A stretch of DNA of 6,026 bases from Bacteroidota bacterium (GCA_023396345.1 JAEWWO010000059.1:1-6026), one strand, 5' to 3'. Positions 1-5,909 are shown, counted from the stretch's first letter. Translations and numbers: made by a program. The notes: generated from the letters alone by a model not told the origin.

Positions 1-590
1 CCCGGAGGAGCCTGCATATCTTTCAATAAATGATTTCCTTCTCTGTAAGGCAGACAATCTACAAAAGGTAAATTCTTTAAAACATACAATTGCATAATCA
101 GCACAAACACGCCTGTAGCCGTAAGTAAAGTGATGTTTAAAACAGGATTGTTCACCAACGGTTTTACATGTTTTCTGTATTTAAAAATAATCAATATCAA
201 CACCAGTAAAACTACATCTTTCAAAAAAGATGCAAGCGGAGAAATAGGCAGACAATCGCCCATACAACCGCATGTTTTAAACTTGCCGCTTAAAGCAGAA
301 TAGCCGGTAAGAAAAGTAAAGCCAATAATAAGTAACAGCAACAACCAGCTGAAAAAATTCATTGCAAAACCTAAGATGATTGCTACACCTGCCAGTATTT
401 CGAGTATGTTCATCACAATAGCCAATGATAAAGAAATACTGTTGAGTCCGCTCATACCCCAGATATCAAAATACTCCTGCATTTTATAGCTCAAACCGTG
501 TGGGTCATTGGTTTTCATCAATCCGGAAAAGATAAAAAACAATCCTACAAACCATCTTAGTACAGTAACCGTTGTGTTGCTTTTTCGCAT
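1..590 (-). CDS. DoxX/MauE-like membrane protein of the BT_3928 family (C-terminus beyond window)
   Basis: Start ATG is at 590-588 (MRKSNTTVTVLRWFVG...); 197 residues are visible before the frame runs off the left edge, whereas this Bacteroidota family usually reaches about 350-380 residues, so the C-terminal part is missing only because of the window. Hydrophobic segments lie at about residues 9-25, 49-75, 79-97, 121-136 and 150-170, giving a polytopic inner-membrane protein. The FIFSGLMKTNDPHG stretch (19-32) is the family's N-terminal signature, and a cysteine cluster TCGCMGDC (C107, C109, C113) matches the CGCxGD motif of DoxX/MauE-like proteins. PFVDCLPYREGN (175-186) follows the last visible helix. 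It begins 12 bp after the DUF1599 stop and is probably co-transcribed with it. The biochemical role is not established; MauE-like relatives suggest a redox or disulfide-related membrane function, which is inference. An ATG at 600-598 is out of frame and was not used. Confidence 0.85.
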   Translation of the reverse strand, partial: MRKSNTTVTVLRWFVGLFFIFSGLMKTNDPHGLSYKMQEYFDIWGMSGLNSISLSLAIVMNILEILAGVAIILGFAMNFFSWLLLLLIIGFTFLTGYSALSGKFKTCGCMGDCLPISPLASFLKDVVLLVLILIIFKYRKHVKPLVNNPVLNITLLTATGVFVLIMQLYVLKNLPFVDCLPYREGNHLLKDMQAPP

Positions 591-602
591 GGCTTACCAT
601 TT

Positions 603-1160
603 TTATTGTTTAGATAAAAGTTTATTTTCTTCTTCTGTAATCAGTGAAAATACAGCGTAATTAATAATGTCTACATAGTTCGCATCAATACCTTCGCTGA
701 TCAGGGTTTTACCGTCGTTGCTGAGAATTTGTTTAATGCGCAAGAGTTTCACAATTATTAAATCTACAAAGCTTTCCATTGACATTTCTCTCCACGCCTC
801 ACCATAATCATGATTTTTAGACATCATTAAATCTTTGGCAAATTGTATCTGTTCTGAATACAAAGTGTCAGCTTCCTCTACTGATAAATCCTGCACAACA
901 GGATTATCAAACTTTAGTTGAATCAATCCTATTACGCAATAATTTAAAATACCTTTAAACTCAGAAAAAATATCGTCTTCTACTTTTTGCTGTTTTACAT
1001 CCTGAATATTTCTGATGCGCAAGGCTTTAATAAATATCTGGTCTACCACAGATATGGTTCTTAATACACGCCAGGATGTACCATAATCCTTAGTTTTCTT
1101 TAAAAAAATATCCTTGCAGGATTCTACAACTTTATCGTACTGCTGCGATGTATCAGACAT
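603..1160 (-). CDS. DUF1599 (Nmad1-type) protein with two tandem copies of the domain
   Basis: A soluble 185-residue protein with no signal peptide or membrane segment. It consists of two copies of one mostly helical domain, residues about 8-82 and 101-175. The shared pattern is DYGxxWR (D25-R31 and D118-R124), an Asp (D40/D133), a Lys (K45/K138), an Arg-Ile pair (R48-I49/R141-I142) and Asn-Tyr (N73-Y74/N167-Y168). This is the DUF1599 family, which I recall being renamed nucleotide modification associated domain 1; the enzymatic activity is unproven. The all-helical K..DYG and D..NY motifs are reminiscent of MazG-like nucleotide pyrophosphatases, but that is inference. The gene is transcribed away from folP from a shared 39-bp region and leads into the DoxX-like gene 12 bp downstream. 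The start ATG at 1160-1158 lies about 23 nt after a TATTTTTG promoter box, and the gene ends in TAA. Confidence 0.88.
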   Translation of the reverse strand: MSDTSQQYDKVVESCKDIFLKKTKDYGTSWRVLRTISVVDQIFIKALRIRNIQDVKQQKVEDDIFSEFKGILNYCVIGLIQLKFDNPVVQDLSVEEADTLYSEQIQFAKDLMMSKNHDYGEAWREMSMESFVDLIIVKLLRIKQILSNDGKTLISEGIDANYVDIINYAVFSLITEEENKLLSKQ

Positions 1161-1174
1161 AAATGAAATAAAAT

Positions 1175-1192
1175 TTATTTTTGCAAAAATAA
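1175..1192. promoter_or_regulatory. Symmetric divergent promoter between the DUF1599 gene and folP
   Basis: The sequence TTATTTTTGCAAAAATAA is a perfect 18-bp palindrome. Each strand therefore carries TATTTTTG, a full match to the Bacteroidota -7 box TAnnTTTG: 1176-1183 on plus and 1191-1184 on minus. Plus-strand transcription would start near 1189-1190, about 10 nt before the folP ATG; minus-strand transcription near 1178-1177, about 17 nt before the DUF1599 ATG. The minus direction also has a TTG -33-like element (1213-1211, inside folP codons 4-5) spaced 19 bp from the box; I see no clear -33 element for folP. The boxes overlap, so the two directions should compete for polymerase. Confidence 0.6.
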
Positions 1193-1199
1193 CAAATAA

Positions 1200-2039
1200 A
1201 TGCTTAGTATCAATTGCAGAGGACGATTACTCTCCTTAGAGCAACCGCTCGTAATGGGCATCATAAATATAAACAACGATTCATTTCACAAAAACAACCG
1301 CAAACCTGATGCAGAGAGTGCTGTAGCAATGGCTGAAAAAATGTTACAGGAAGGCGCGGCTATTATTGATATTGGCGGACAAAGTACCACGCCAAGCAGC
1401 ACCCTACAATCTCCTGAAGAAGAGATTAGACGTGTGATTCCGGCGATTGAAGCTATTTTGAAAAAATTCCCGCAAACCATTATTTCTGTTGATACATTTT
1501 ATGCGGCAGTAGCCGCAAAAGCGCTTGACAGCGGTGCAGCCATCATTAATGATATTTCAGGAGGAATGATGGATGATAAAATGTGCGCAACAGTAGCCGA
1601 ATATAAAGCACCTTACATTTTGATGCATATGAAAGGCACACCGCAAACGATGCAATCTCTGGCGCAATACGAAGATATCACCAAAGAAGTACTGGAATAT
1701 TTTATAGAAAGAATTGACCTCTGCAAAAAAGCAGGTATACATGATATCATTCTTGATCCGGGATACGGCTTTGCCAAAACCAGAGAGCAAAACTTTGAGT
1801 TGCTCAATCAGTCTCAGATTTTCAGCATGCTCGAAAAGCCTGTACTCACAGGCATTTCAAGAAAATCAATGATTTATAAAACACTTGAAAATACAGCTCA
1901 GGAAGCTTTAAACGGCACCACTGTCCTGAACACAATTGCATTGATGAAAGGTTCTAAAATATTGCGTGTGCACGATGTAAAAGAAGCGGTGGAGTGTATA
2001 AAACTGACACAAGAATTGCAGGCGGAATCTTCGCATTAA
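1200..2039 (+). CDS. folP: Dihydropteroate synthase
   Basis: Cytosolic TIM-barrel enzyme that joins 6-hydroxymethyl-7,8-dihydropterin diphosphate to p-aminobenzoate, giving dihydropteroate in folate synthesis; the target of sulfonamides. The 279-residue length is normal. Visible motifs in order: MGIININNDSF (19-29, loop 1), DIGGQSTTP (57-65, loop 2), SVDTF with D98, INDISGG with N117, MHMKGTP (142-148), DPGYGFAK (186-193), GISRKS with K222, and RVHD (256-259). The pterin-pocket and catalytic residues D98, N117, D186, K222, R256 and H258 are all present, so the enzyme should be active. Loop 1 has Asn-Asn where most enzymes have Thr-Pro (NVTPDSF), and loop 2 has STTPS instead of STRPG, both next to the p-aminobenzoate site. 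The ATG start follows the symmetric promoter by 16 nt. The downstream neighbour is a SulP transporter gene, 59 bp away. Confidence 0.97.
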   Translation: MLSINCRGRLLSLEQPLVMGIININNDSFHKNNRKPDAESAVAMAEKMLQEGAAIIDIGGQSTTPSSTLQSPEEEIRRVIPAIEAILKKFPQTIISVDTFYAAVAAKALDSGAAIINDISGGMMDDKMCATVAEYKAPYILMHMKGTPQTMQSLAQYEDITKEVLEYFIERIDLCKKAGIHDIILDPGYGFAKTREQNFELLNQSQIFSMLEKPVLTGISRKSMIYKTLENTAQEALNGTTVLNTIALMKGSKILRVHDVKEAVECIKLTQELQAESSH

Positions 2040-2067
2040 TTTTTTTATGAGAAAAAACGTAAAATTC

Positions 2068-2088
2068 ATTTCTAAAATATTTAGAAAT
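2068..2088. repeat. 9-bp perfect inverted repeat just upstream of the SulP start
   Basis: The arms ATTTCTAAA (2068-2076) and TTTAGAAAT (2080-2088) are exact reverse complements separated by ATA. The right arm overlaps a poor promoter-like box, GAAATTTG (2084-2091, one mismatch to TAnnTTTG), only 7 bp before the SulP ATG. It could be a dimeric repressor site over the transporter promoter. It is unlikely to be a strong folP terminator because the stem is nearly all A/T and no T-tract follows. In AT-rich DNA such a repeat can also arise by chance. Confidence 0.35.
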
Positions 2089-2098
2089 TTGCACTGCC

Positions 2099-2785
2099 AT
2101 GGATATCTTTAACCGAAGGACAAAATTTTACCTGAAAACATTTGTAAAAAATGATTTCAGAGCAAGCATTACGGTTTTTTTTGTAGCACTACCCTTGTGT
2201 TTGGGCGTATCGCTTGCATCCAATACGCCTGTTTATTCAGGCATCATTGCAGGAATTATAGGAGGTATTGTTATCGGCATATTCAGTGGCTCTCAGCTTA
2301 GTGTGAGCGGACCTGCCGCAGGCTTAACTGCTATATGCGCCAGTGCTATAACAGAGCTCGGAGCTATTGAAATATTTTTCCTGAGTGTTTCCGTTGCCGG
2401 TTTGCTGCAAATATTATTTGGAGTTTTTAAGCTGGGTGGGTTTACACAATTTATTCCTTCTGCGGTAATTAAAGGTATGCTGGCAGCCATCGGAATCATA
2501 CTTGTTTCCAAGCAAATACCGCTACTTATTGGTTACGACAAGCCTGATTTCTGGACCAAGCAACTCTTTAATATTTTCACTTTTAAAACAGGATTTAATG
2601 GCGTGGCAGATTTTGCCAACAGTATTTCACTCGGACCGTTTATTATTGCAGTTTGCTCCATTATCTTACTCATTTTCTGGAGAAAATTTTTCTCAAAAAA
2701 AATAGCTTTTATTCCTACGTCCTTTGTTACTGTATTGTTTGGAGTGTTGCTTGCTTATGTATTGGAACTATTATTTCCTCAATAG
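2099..2785 (+). CDS. SulP anion transporter, N-terminal half (TM1-7), ending at an internal TAG
   Basis: This 228-residue frame encodes the first half of a SulP (SLC26-like) inorganic anion transporter of the inner membrane. Seven hydrophobic segments can be drawn at about 24-41, 45-64, 70-88, 90-111, 118-140, 180-197 and 204-226, matching the first inverted repeat of the 7+7 SulP fold. Family signatures are FVALPLCLGVSLASNTPVYSG (split across 28-48), the half-helix motif SGPAAGLTAI (70-79) that lines the anion site, and FIPSAVIKGMLAAIGI (118-133). It stops at TAG (2783-2785) directly after LELLFPQ, the natural end of TM7. The start ATG at 2099 gives the usual N-terminus with a short basic segment. 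By itself this half lacks the second repeat and the STAS region. Substrate cannot be read from sequence; sulfate or bicarbonate are the usual candidates. Confidence 0.85.
   Translation: MDIFNRRTKFYLKTFVKNDFRASITVFFVALPLCLGVSLASNTPVYSGIIAGIIGGIVIGIFSGSQLSVSGPAAGLTAICASAITELGAIEIFFLSVSVAGLLQILFGVFKLGGFTQFIPSAVIKGMLAAIGIILVSKQIPLLIGYDKPDFWTKQLFNIFTFKTGFNGVADFANSISLGPFIIAVCSIILLIFWRKFFSKKIAFIPTSFVTVLFGVLLAYVLELLFPQ
2783..2785 (+). other. In-frame amber stop inside the SulP frame
   Basis: TAG at codon 229, preceded by CAA (Gln) and followed by CTA AAG. One base change could turn it into a sense codon (for example CAG, AAG, GAG, TAT, TTG, TGG or TCG). No in-frame TAG occurs in the roughly 1,340 other codons of the five neighbouring genes, so genome-wide reassignment of TAG is not supported by this window. 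Confidence 0.9.
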
Positions 2786-2839
2786 CTAAAGCCATCACAG
2801 TATGTTTCTATTCCCGAAAATGTTTTTTCTGAAATAAAA

Positions 2840-3664
2840 ATGCCCCGAATAGATGCCTTATTTTCCAACATTGCTATATGGAAAAATGCAGTTATCATTT
2901 GCTTTGTGGCGACATTGGAAACCTTGCTTAGCATGGAAGCCATTGACAAGCTTGACCCGTACAATCGTATATCGCCCAAAAACAGAGAACTGGTAGCGCA
3001 GGGCACAGGCAACATTCTTAGCGGTCTGTTAGGCGGCATCCCTATTACAGCAGTCATAGTAAGAAGTTCAGCCAATGCGGAAGCAGGAGCAAAAACAAAA
3101 TTTTCTACAATTGCACATGGCTTCTGGCTGTTGTTGGTGATATTAGTAGCCGTGCCACTTGTGAACAAAATACCCTATTGCGTACTAGCTGTAATTTTAA
3201 TAAGAACCGGATACAATCTGGCTAAGCCAAAATTATTTGTAAACACCTTCAAAAACGGAAGAGAACAGTTTTACCCTTTCCTTTTTACTATTATTGCTAT
3301 TTTGTTTACAGATATTCTTATAGGTGTATTAATCGGTATTTTGTATTCAATATATTTCATTGTAAAACACACGTACCGTGCGGGTTTCATAACAGAAAAG
3401 AAAAAAGTAAACGGCATCCTCACCTACAAAATTGATTTAGCACTGAATGTAAGTTTTCTGAACAAGAAAAAATTATCCGACGAGCTGGATAATATTCCCG
3501 CCTATTCTATGGTTGAAATTGACGGCACCGGAATCGTGTATATTGACCATGATATTCTGGAAATTATTCATGATTATAAATTAAAAGCACATCATAAACA
3601 CATCGACCTGAAACTTACAAATGTTCCTTACGTTGATACCATTATATTAAACGACATACATTAA
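2840..3664 (+). CDS. SulP anion transporter, C-terminal half (TM8-14 plus STAS-like domain)
   Basis: A 274-residue frame continuing the SulP gene. Residue numbers here count from this ATG. Segments correspond to TM8 (about 17-33, VATLETLLSMEA), TM9-10 with GGIPITAVIVRSSAN (65-79), then helices at about 90-110, 111-127, 142-160 and 160-176. The ETLLS and RSSANAEAGA motifs are strongly conserved in SulP/BicA-like transporters. The tail (about 190-262) resembles a STAS domain: SFLNKKKLSDELDNIP, then VEIDGTGIVYIDHDILEII. The place where STAS domains usually have DSSG reads DHDI, so the classical phosphorylatable Ser is absent. The ATG at 2840 is the first conventional start after the TAG, preceded by an A-rich stretch (GAAATAAAA) but no clear ribosome-binding site; TATGTTTC at 2801-2808 is a one-mismatch promoter box. 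It may be translated separately, by read-through, or not at all. Confidence 0.8.
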   Translation: MPRIDALFSNIAIWKNAVIICFVATLETLLSMEAIDKLDPYNRISPKNRELVAQGTGNILSGLLGGIPITAVIVRSSANAEAGAKTKFSTIAHGFWLLLVILVAVPLVNKIPYCVLAVILIRTGYNLAKPKLFVNTFKNGREQFYPFLFTIIAILFTDILIGVLIGILYSIYFIVKHTYRAGFITEKKKVNGILTYKIDLALNVSFLNKKKLSDELDNIPAYSMVEIDGTGIVYIDHDILEIIHDYKLKAHHKHIDLKLTNVPYVDTIILNDIH

Positions 3665-3667
3665 TTT

Positions 3668-3696
3668 TTTGCTTTCCTCATACTTACTTACTTTTG
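3668..3696 (+). promoter_or_regulatory. Probable gatB promoter
   Basis: TACTTTTG at 3689-3696 fits the Bacteroidota -7 consensus TAnnTTTG exactly, with TTTG at 3668-3671 as a -33-like element. The 17-bp spacing is slightly shorter than the usual 19-21 bp. The predicted start near 3703 leaves a leader of about 55 nt before the gatB ATG. It begins right after the SulP stop, so gatB need not depend on folP-sulP transcription. Confidence 0.5.
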
Positions 3697-3757
3697 AGCA
3701 GTTTCACAACACGGATTACAACTAATTGAAGTAAAATATCAGTATTATTATTTATTG

Positions 3758-5212
3758 ATGCAAAAAGAAATTTCAGAAAAATATGAGGCAGTAATTGGGA
3801 TTGAAGTACATGCTCAACTTGCTACACAATCAAAATTATTTTGCGGAGACAGCGCTGCTTTCGGCGCAGAACCTAACACACACATCAGTGCTATCACAAT
3901 GGCTCATCCGGGTATATTACCCAAAATCAATAAAAAAGCCGTTGAATATGCTGTAAAAATGGGACTGGTCTGCGGCTGCGAAATAGCACCTTATAACTAT
4001 TTTGCCCGAAAAAATTATTTGTATCCCGATTTGCCCAAAGGTTTTCAAACCACCCAACATACAACGCCTATTTGTATTGGAGGAAAAGTAACCATTAAAA
4101 CAGAGCAGGGAACACGTGATATACAAATGCACCATATTCACATGGAAGAAGATGCAGGAAAAAGTATTCACGATATTTATGAAAACGAGACCTGCGTTGA
4201 TTTAAACAGAGCCGGAACTCCGCTGATAGAAATAGTTTCAGAGCCTGATATGCATACGGCTGACGAAGCCTGGCATTACGTAACCGAACTGCGAAAACTG
4301 GTAAGATGGATTGGTGTTTGTGACGGAAATATGGAAGAAGGAAGCCTGCGCTGCGATGCCAATGTTTCCATTCGTCTGAAAGGAGATACCAAACTGGGAA
4401 CGAGAGTTGAAATTAAAAATCTTAACTCTACCAGAAATATAAAAAAAGCCATTGAGCATGAGATTGAAAGAATGATAAAACTCGTGGAAAACGGAGGTAC
4501 TGTAACCCAGCAAACACTTAGTTTTGATGCAGCAACAGATACTACTTTTGCCATAAGGGATAAAGAAGATGCCAATGATTATCGTTATTTTCCTGAGCCT
4601 GATTTACCGCCTTTACACTTATCAGAAGAATATATTGCTAAGGTAAAAGCTACTCTTCCGGCATTGCCCAATGAACTGATAGAAAAATTTATAACAGAAT
4701 TTGGTTTATCAGAATATGATGCAGAACAATTGTGCAGCGATAAAGAAACCGCAGATTTTTTTGAAAGTGTATTATCCTATTCAAAAAATTACAAAGCAAT
4801 TGCCAATTGGGTAAACGGACCGCTGAAGCACTATTGCAACGAGCATAAAATACATCTTCATCGATTAGAATTGACGGCGCAACAGCTTGCAGAAATGATA
4901 CAGATAATTGATGAAGGAAAAGTAAATTTCTCTGTTGCTTCTGCAAAAATTTTCCCTGCTCTTACAGGCAATCCGGAATTGACAGCGATGGAAGTTGCTG
5001 AAAAAAATAATTTAATTCAAACCAGCGACAGCAGTGAACTTGAAAAATGGATTGATGATGTAATTGCCAAGATGCCCGATAAGGTAAAAGAGTACAAAAA
5101 TGGCAAAAAAGGTTTGATAGGATTATTTATAGGAGAAGTGAAAAAATTAAGCAAAGGCAAAGCAGACCCTAAAAAAGTGACAGAATTAATTGAACAAAAA
5201 TTAAAAAGTTAA
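3758..5212 (+). CDS. gatB: Aspartyl/glutamyl-tRNA(Asn/Gln) amidotransferase subunit B
   Basis: GatB is the kinase and tRNA-binding subunit of the cytosolic GatCAB complex, which activates Glu on tRNA-Gln (and Asp on tRNA-Asn) with ATP and amidates it with ammonia delivered from GatA. The 484-residue length is typical. Motifs: GIEVHAQL (14-21), FGAEPNT (35-41), YPDLPKGFQTTQ (89-100), HMEEDAGK (128-135) in the active site, GSLRCDANVSIR (195-206), VEIKNLNS (217-224) and DYRYFPEPDLPPL (274-286). The helical and YqeY-like tail covers about 300-484, with GKVNFSVASAKIF near 387-399 and KKGLIGLFIGEVKKLSKGKADP at the end (split 450-471). The cradle domain is complete. ATG at 3758 was chosen over the TTG three bases upstream. 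gatA and gatC are not in the window, as is common when the subunits are unlinked. It ends in TAA, 47 bp before adk. Confidence 0.97.
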   Translation: MQKEISEKYEAVIGIEVHAQLATQSKLFCGDSAAFGAEPNTHISAITMAHPGILPKINKKAVEYAVKMGLVCGCEIAPYNYFARKNYLYPDLPKGFQTTQHTTPICIGGKVTIKTEQGTRDIQMHHIHMEEDAGKSIHDIYENETCVDLNRAGTPLIEIVSEPDMHTADEAWHYVTELRKLVRWIGVCDGNMEEGSLRCDANVSIRLKGDTKLGTRVEIKNLNSTRNIKKAIEHEIERMIKLVENGGTVTQQTLSFDAATDTTFAIRDKEDANDYRYFPEPDLPPLHLSEEYIAKVKATLPALPNELIEKFITEFGLSEYDAEQLCSDKETADFFESVLSYSKNYKAIANWVNGPLKHYCNEHKIHLHRLELTAQQLAEMIQIIDEGKVNFSVASAKIFPALTGNPELTAMEVAEKNNLIQTSDSSELEKWIDDVIAKMPDKVKEYKNGKKGLIGLFIGEVKKLSKGKADPKKVTELIEQKLKS

Positions 5213-5224
5213 TAAAATTATAAC

Positions 5225-5243
5225 GCAAATCAAGTATATTTGC
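5225..5243 (+). promoter_or_regulatory. Probable adk promoter within a short inverted repeat
   Basis: TATATTTG at 5235-5242 matches TAnnTTTG and lies 17 nt before the adk ATG, predicting a leader of roughly 10 nt. The box overlaps an inverted repeat, GCAAAT (5225-5230) and ATTTGC (5238-5243) with a 7-bp spacer. I see no good -33 TTTG at the expected distance, so strength is uncertain. It would allow adk expression independent of gatB. Confidence 0.5.
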
Positions 5244-5259
5244 ATTTGAAATTTTGAGC

Positions 5260-5853
5260 ATGTTAAACGTTATTATCTTCGGACCTCCGGGCAGCGGCAA
5301 AGGCACGCAAAGCAAAAACATTATCGACAAATACGAATTAACGCACCTGAACACAGGTGATTATATCCGTGCAGAAATTGCTGCAAAAACACCTCTTGGA
5401 AAAGAAGCTAAAACTTTCATTGACAAAGGTCATTTGGTTCCTGATGAAATAGTAATCGGAATGATCAGCACCGCACTGGAAGAAAATACAGCAGCCAAGG
5501 GATATTTGTTTGACGGTTTTCCCAGAACAACGAGGCAGGCTGAAGCATTAGACAAATTACTGAAACTTTATAATACTGATATTGATGTGTCTATATTGCT
5601 GGAAGTGGATGAAGAAGAACTTGTAAAAAGAGTGTTGAAAAGAGGGGAAACATCCGGCAGAAGTGACGACAGCAGCGAAGAAATTATCAGAGAAAGAATT
5701 GTAGAATACAGAAATAAAACTGCTCCGGTTGCTGACTATTACCGCTCGCAAAATAAAATAAAAACTATAAAAGGTGTAGGAAGCATTGATGATATTTTTG
5801 CTGCCATCAGCCAGACGATAGATATTCTTAAAAATGCTAAGCAACAGAACTAA
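5260..5853 (+). CDS. adk: Adenylate kinase (short form)
   Basis: Catalyses ATP + AMP to 2 ADP in the cytosol, balancing adenine nucleotides; normally essential. From the ATG at 5260 the protein has 197 residues: P-loop GPPGSGKGT (8-16), AMP-binding NTGD (31-34) with R37, GHLVPDE (57-63), DGFPRT (85-90) with Q93, then the LID arginines R128 and R134 (KRGETSGRSDD, 127-137), R144 and R151. The LID is the short type: there is no roughly 30-residue insert and no zinc-binding cysteine set. All catalytic arginines expected for the family are present. The frame is open from a TTG at 5254, but MLNVIIFGPPG is the usual Bacteroidota N-terminus and the promoter box spacing fits the ATG. It follows gatB by 47 bp and is closed by a strong terminator 57 bp after its stop. 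Confidence 0.97.
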   Translation: MLNVIIFGPPGSGKGTQSKNIIDKYELTHLNTGDYIRAEIAAKTPLGKEAKTFIDKGHLVPDEIVIGMISTALEENTAAKGYLFDGFPRTTRQAEALDKLLKLYNTDIDVSILLEVDEEELVKRVLKRGETSGRSDDSSEEIIRERIVEYRNKTAPVADYYRSQNKIKTIKGVGSIDDIFAAISQTIDILKNAKQQN

Positions 5854-5909
5854 ACTGTTGACATTTGGCATTCTCATTAAACTTAATATAAAAAATATAC
5901 CTTAATATT

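Larger units (their letters stand above)
2099..3664 (+). pseudogene. SulP family anion transporter gene interrupted by one in-frame TAG
   Basis: The frames 2099-2785 and 2840-3664 are in the same register (offset 741 = 247 codons), so no frameshift is involved. Reading through TAG gives 521 codons, the normal length for this Bacteroidota SulP group, with TM1-7, an 18-residue linker (LKPSQYVSIP then ENVFSEIK), TM8-14 and a C-terminal STAS-like domain. The single lesion is codon 229 (2783-2785, context CAA TAG CTA). No other stop, frameshift or missing motif is visible. The simplest reading is a recent nonsense mutation or a base-call error. Read-through, or expression as two half-proteins, remains possible because the stop lies between the two structural repeats. 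Every other complete gene in the window, and the second half itself, ends in TAA. Confidence 0.65.

Noticed and set aside
598..600. Minus-strand ATG upstream of the DoxX-like start
   Set aside because: It is out of frame with the hydrophobic DoxX-like sequence and gives a non-family peptide.
2041..2057. TTTTTT-ATGAG-AAAAAA repeat after folP as a terminator
   Set aside because: The stem is only A/T pairs, the T-run precedes rather than follows it, and it is common in AT-rich spacers.
2502..2705. 67-codon plus-strand frame inside the first SulP half
   Set aside because: It lies wholly within the well-conserved SulP frame in another register and shows no family motif.
2783..2785. Genome-wide TAG reassignment or pyrrolysine insertion
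   Set aside because: No in-frame TAG occurs in about 1,340 other codons here, SulP proteins are not known pyrrolysine proteins, and nothing nearby suggests the machinery.
2783..2839. Programmed ribosomal frameshift joining the two SulP halves
   Set aside because: Both halves are in the same frame, so a shift would not join them; only stop read-through or re-initiation would.
2779..3168. 129-codon open frame on the minus strand across the SulP interruption
   Set aside because: It mirrors the SulP coding frame, has no recognisable domain or promoter, and its composition fits an antisense shadow.
3755..3757. TTG as the gatB start
   Set aside because: The ATG immediately following is the normal choice and costs only one residue.
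3665..3757. Terminator or riboswitch between sulP and gatB
   Set aside because: The T-run at 3665-3670 has no stable stem before it, and I see no conserved RNA fold in the 93-bp gap.
5254..5256. TTG as the adk start
   Set aside because: ATG at 5260 gives the conserved family N-terminus MLNVIIFGPPG.
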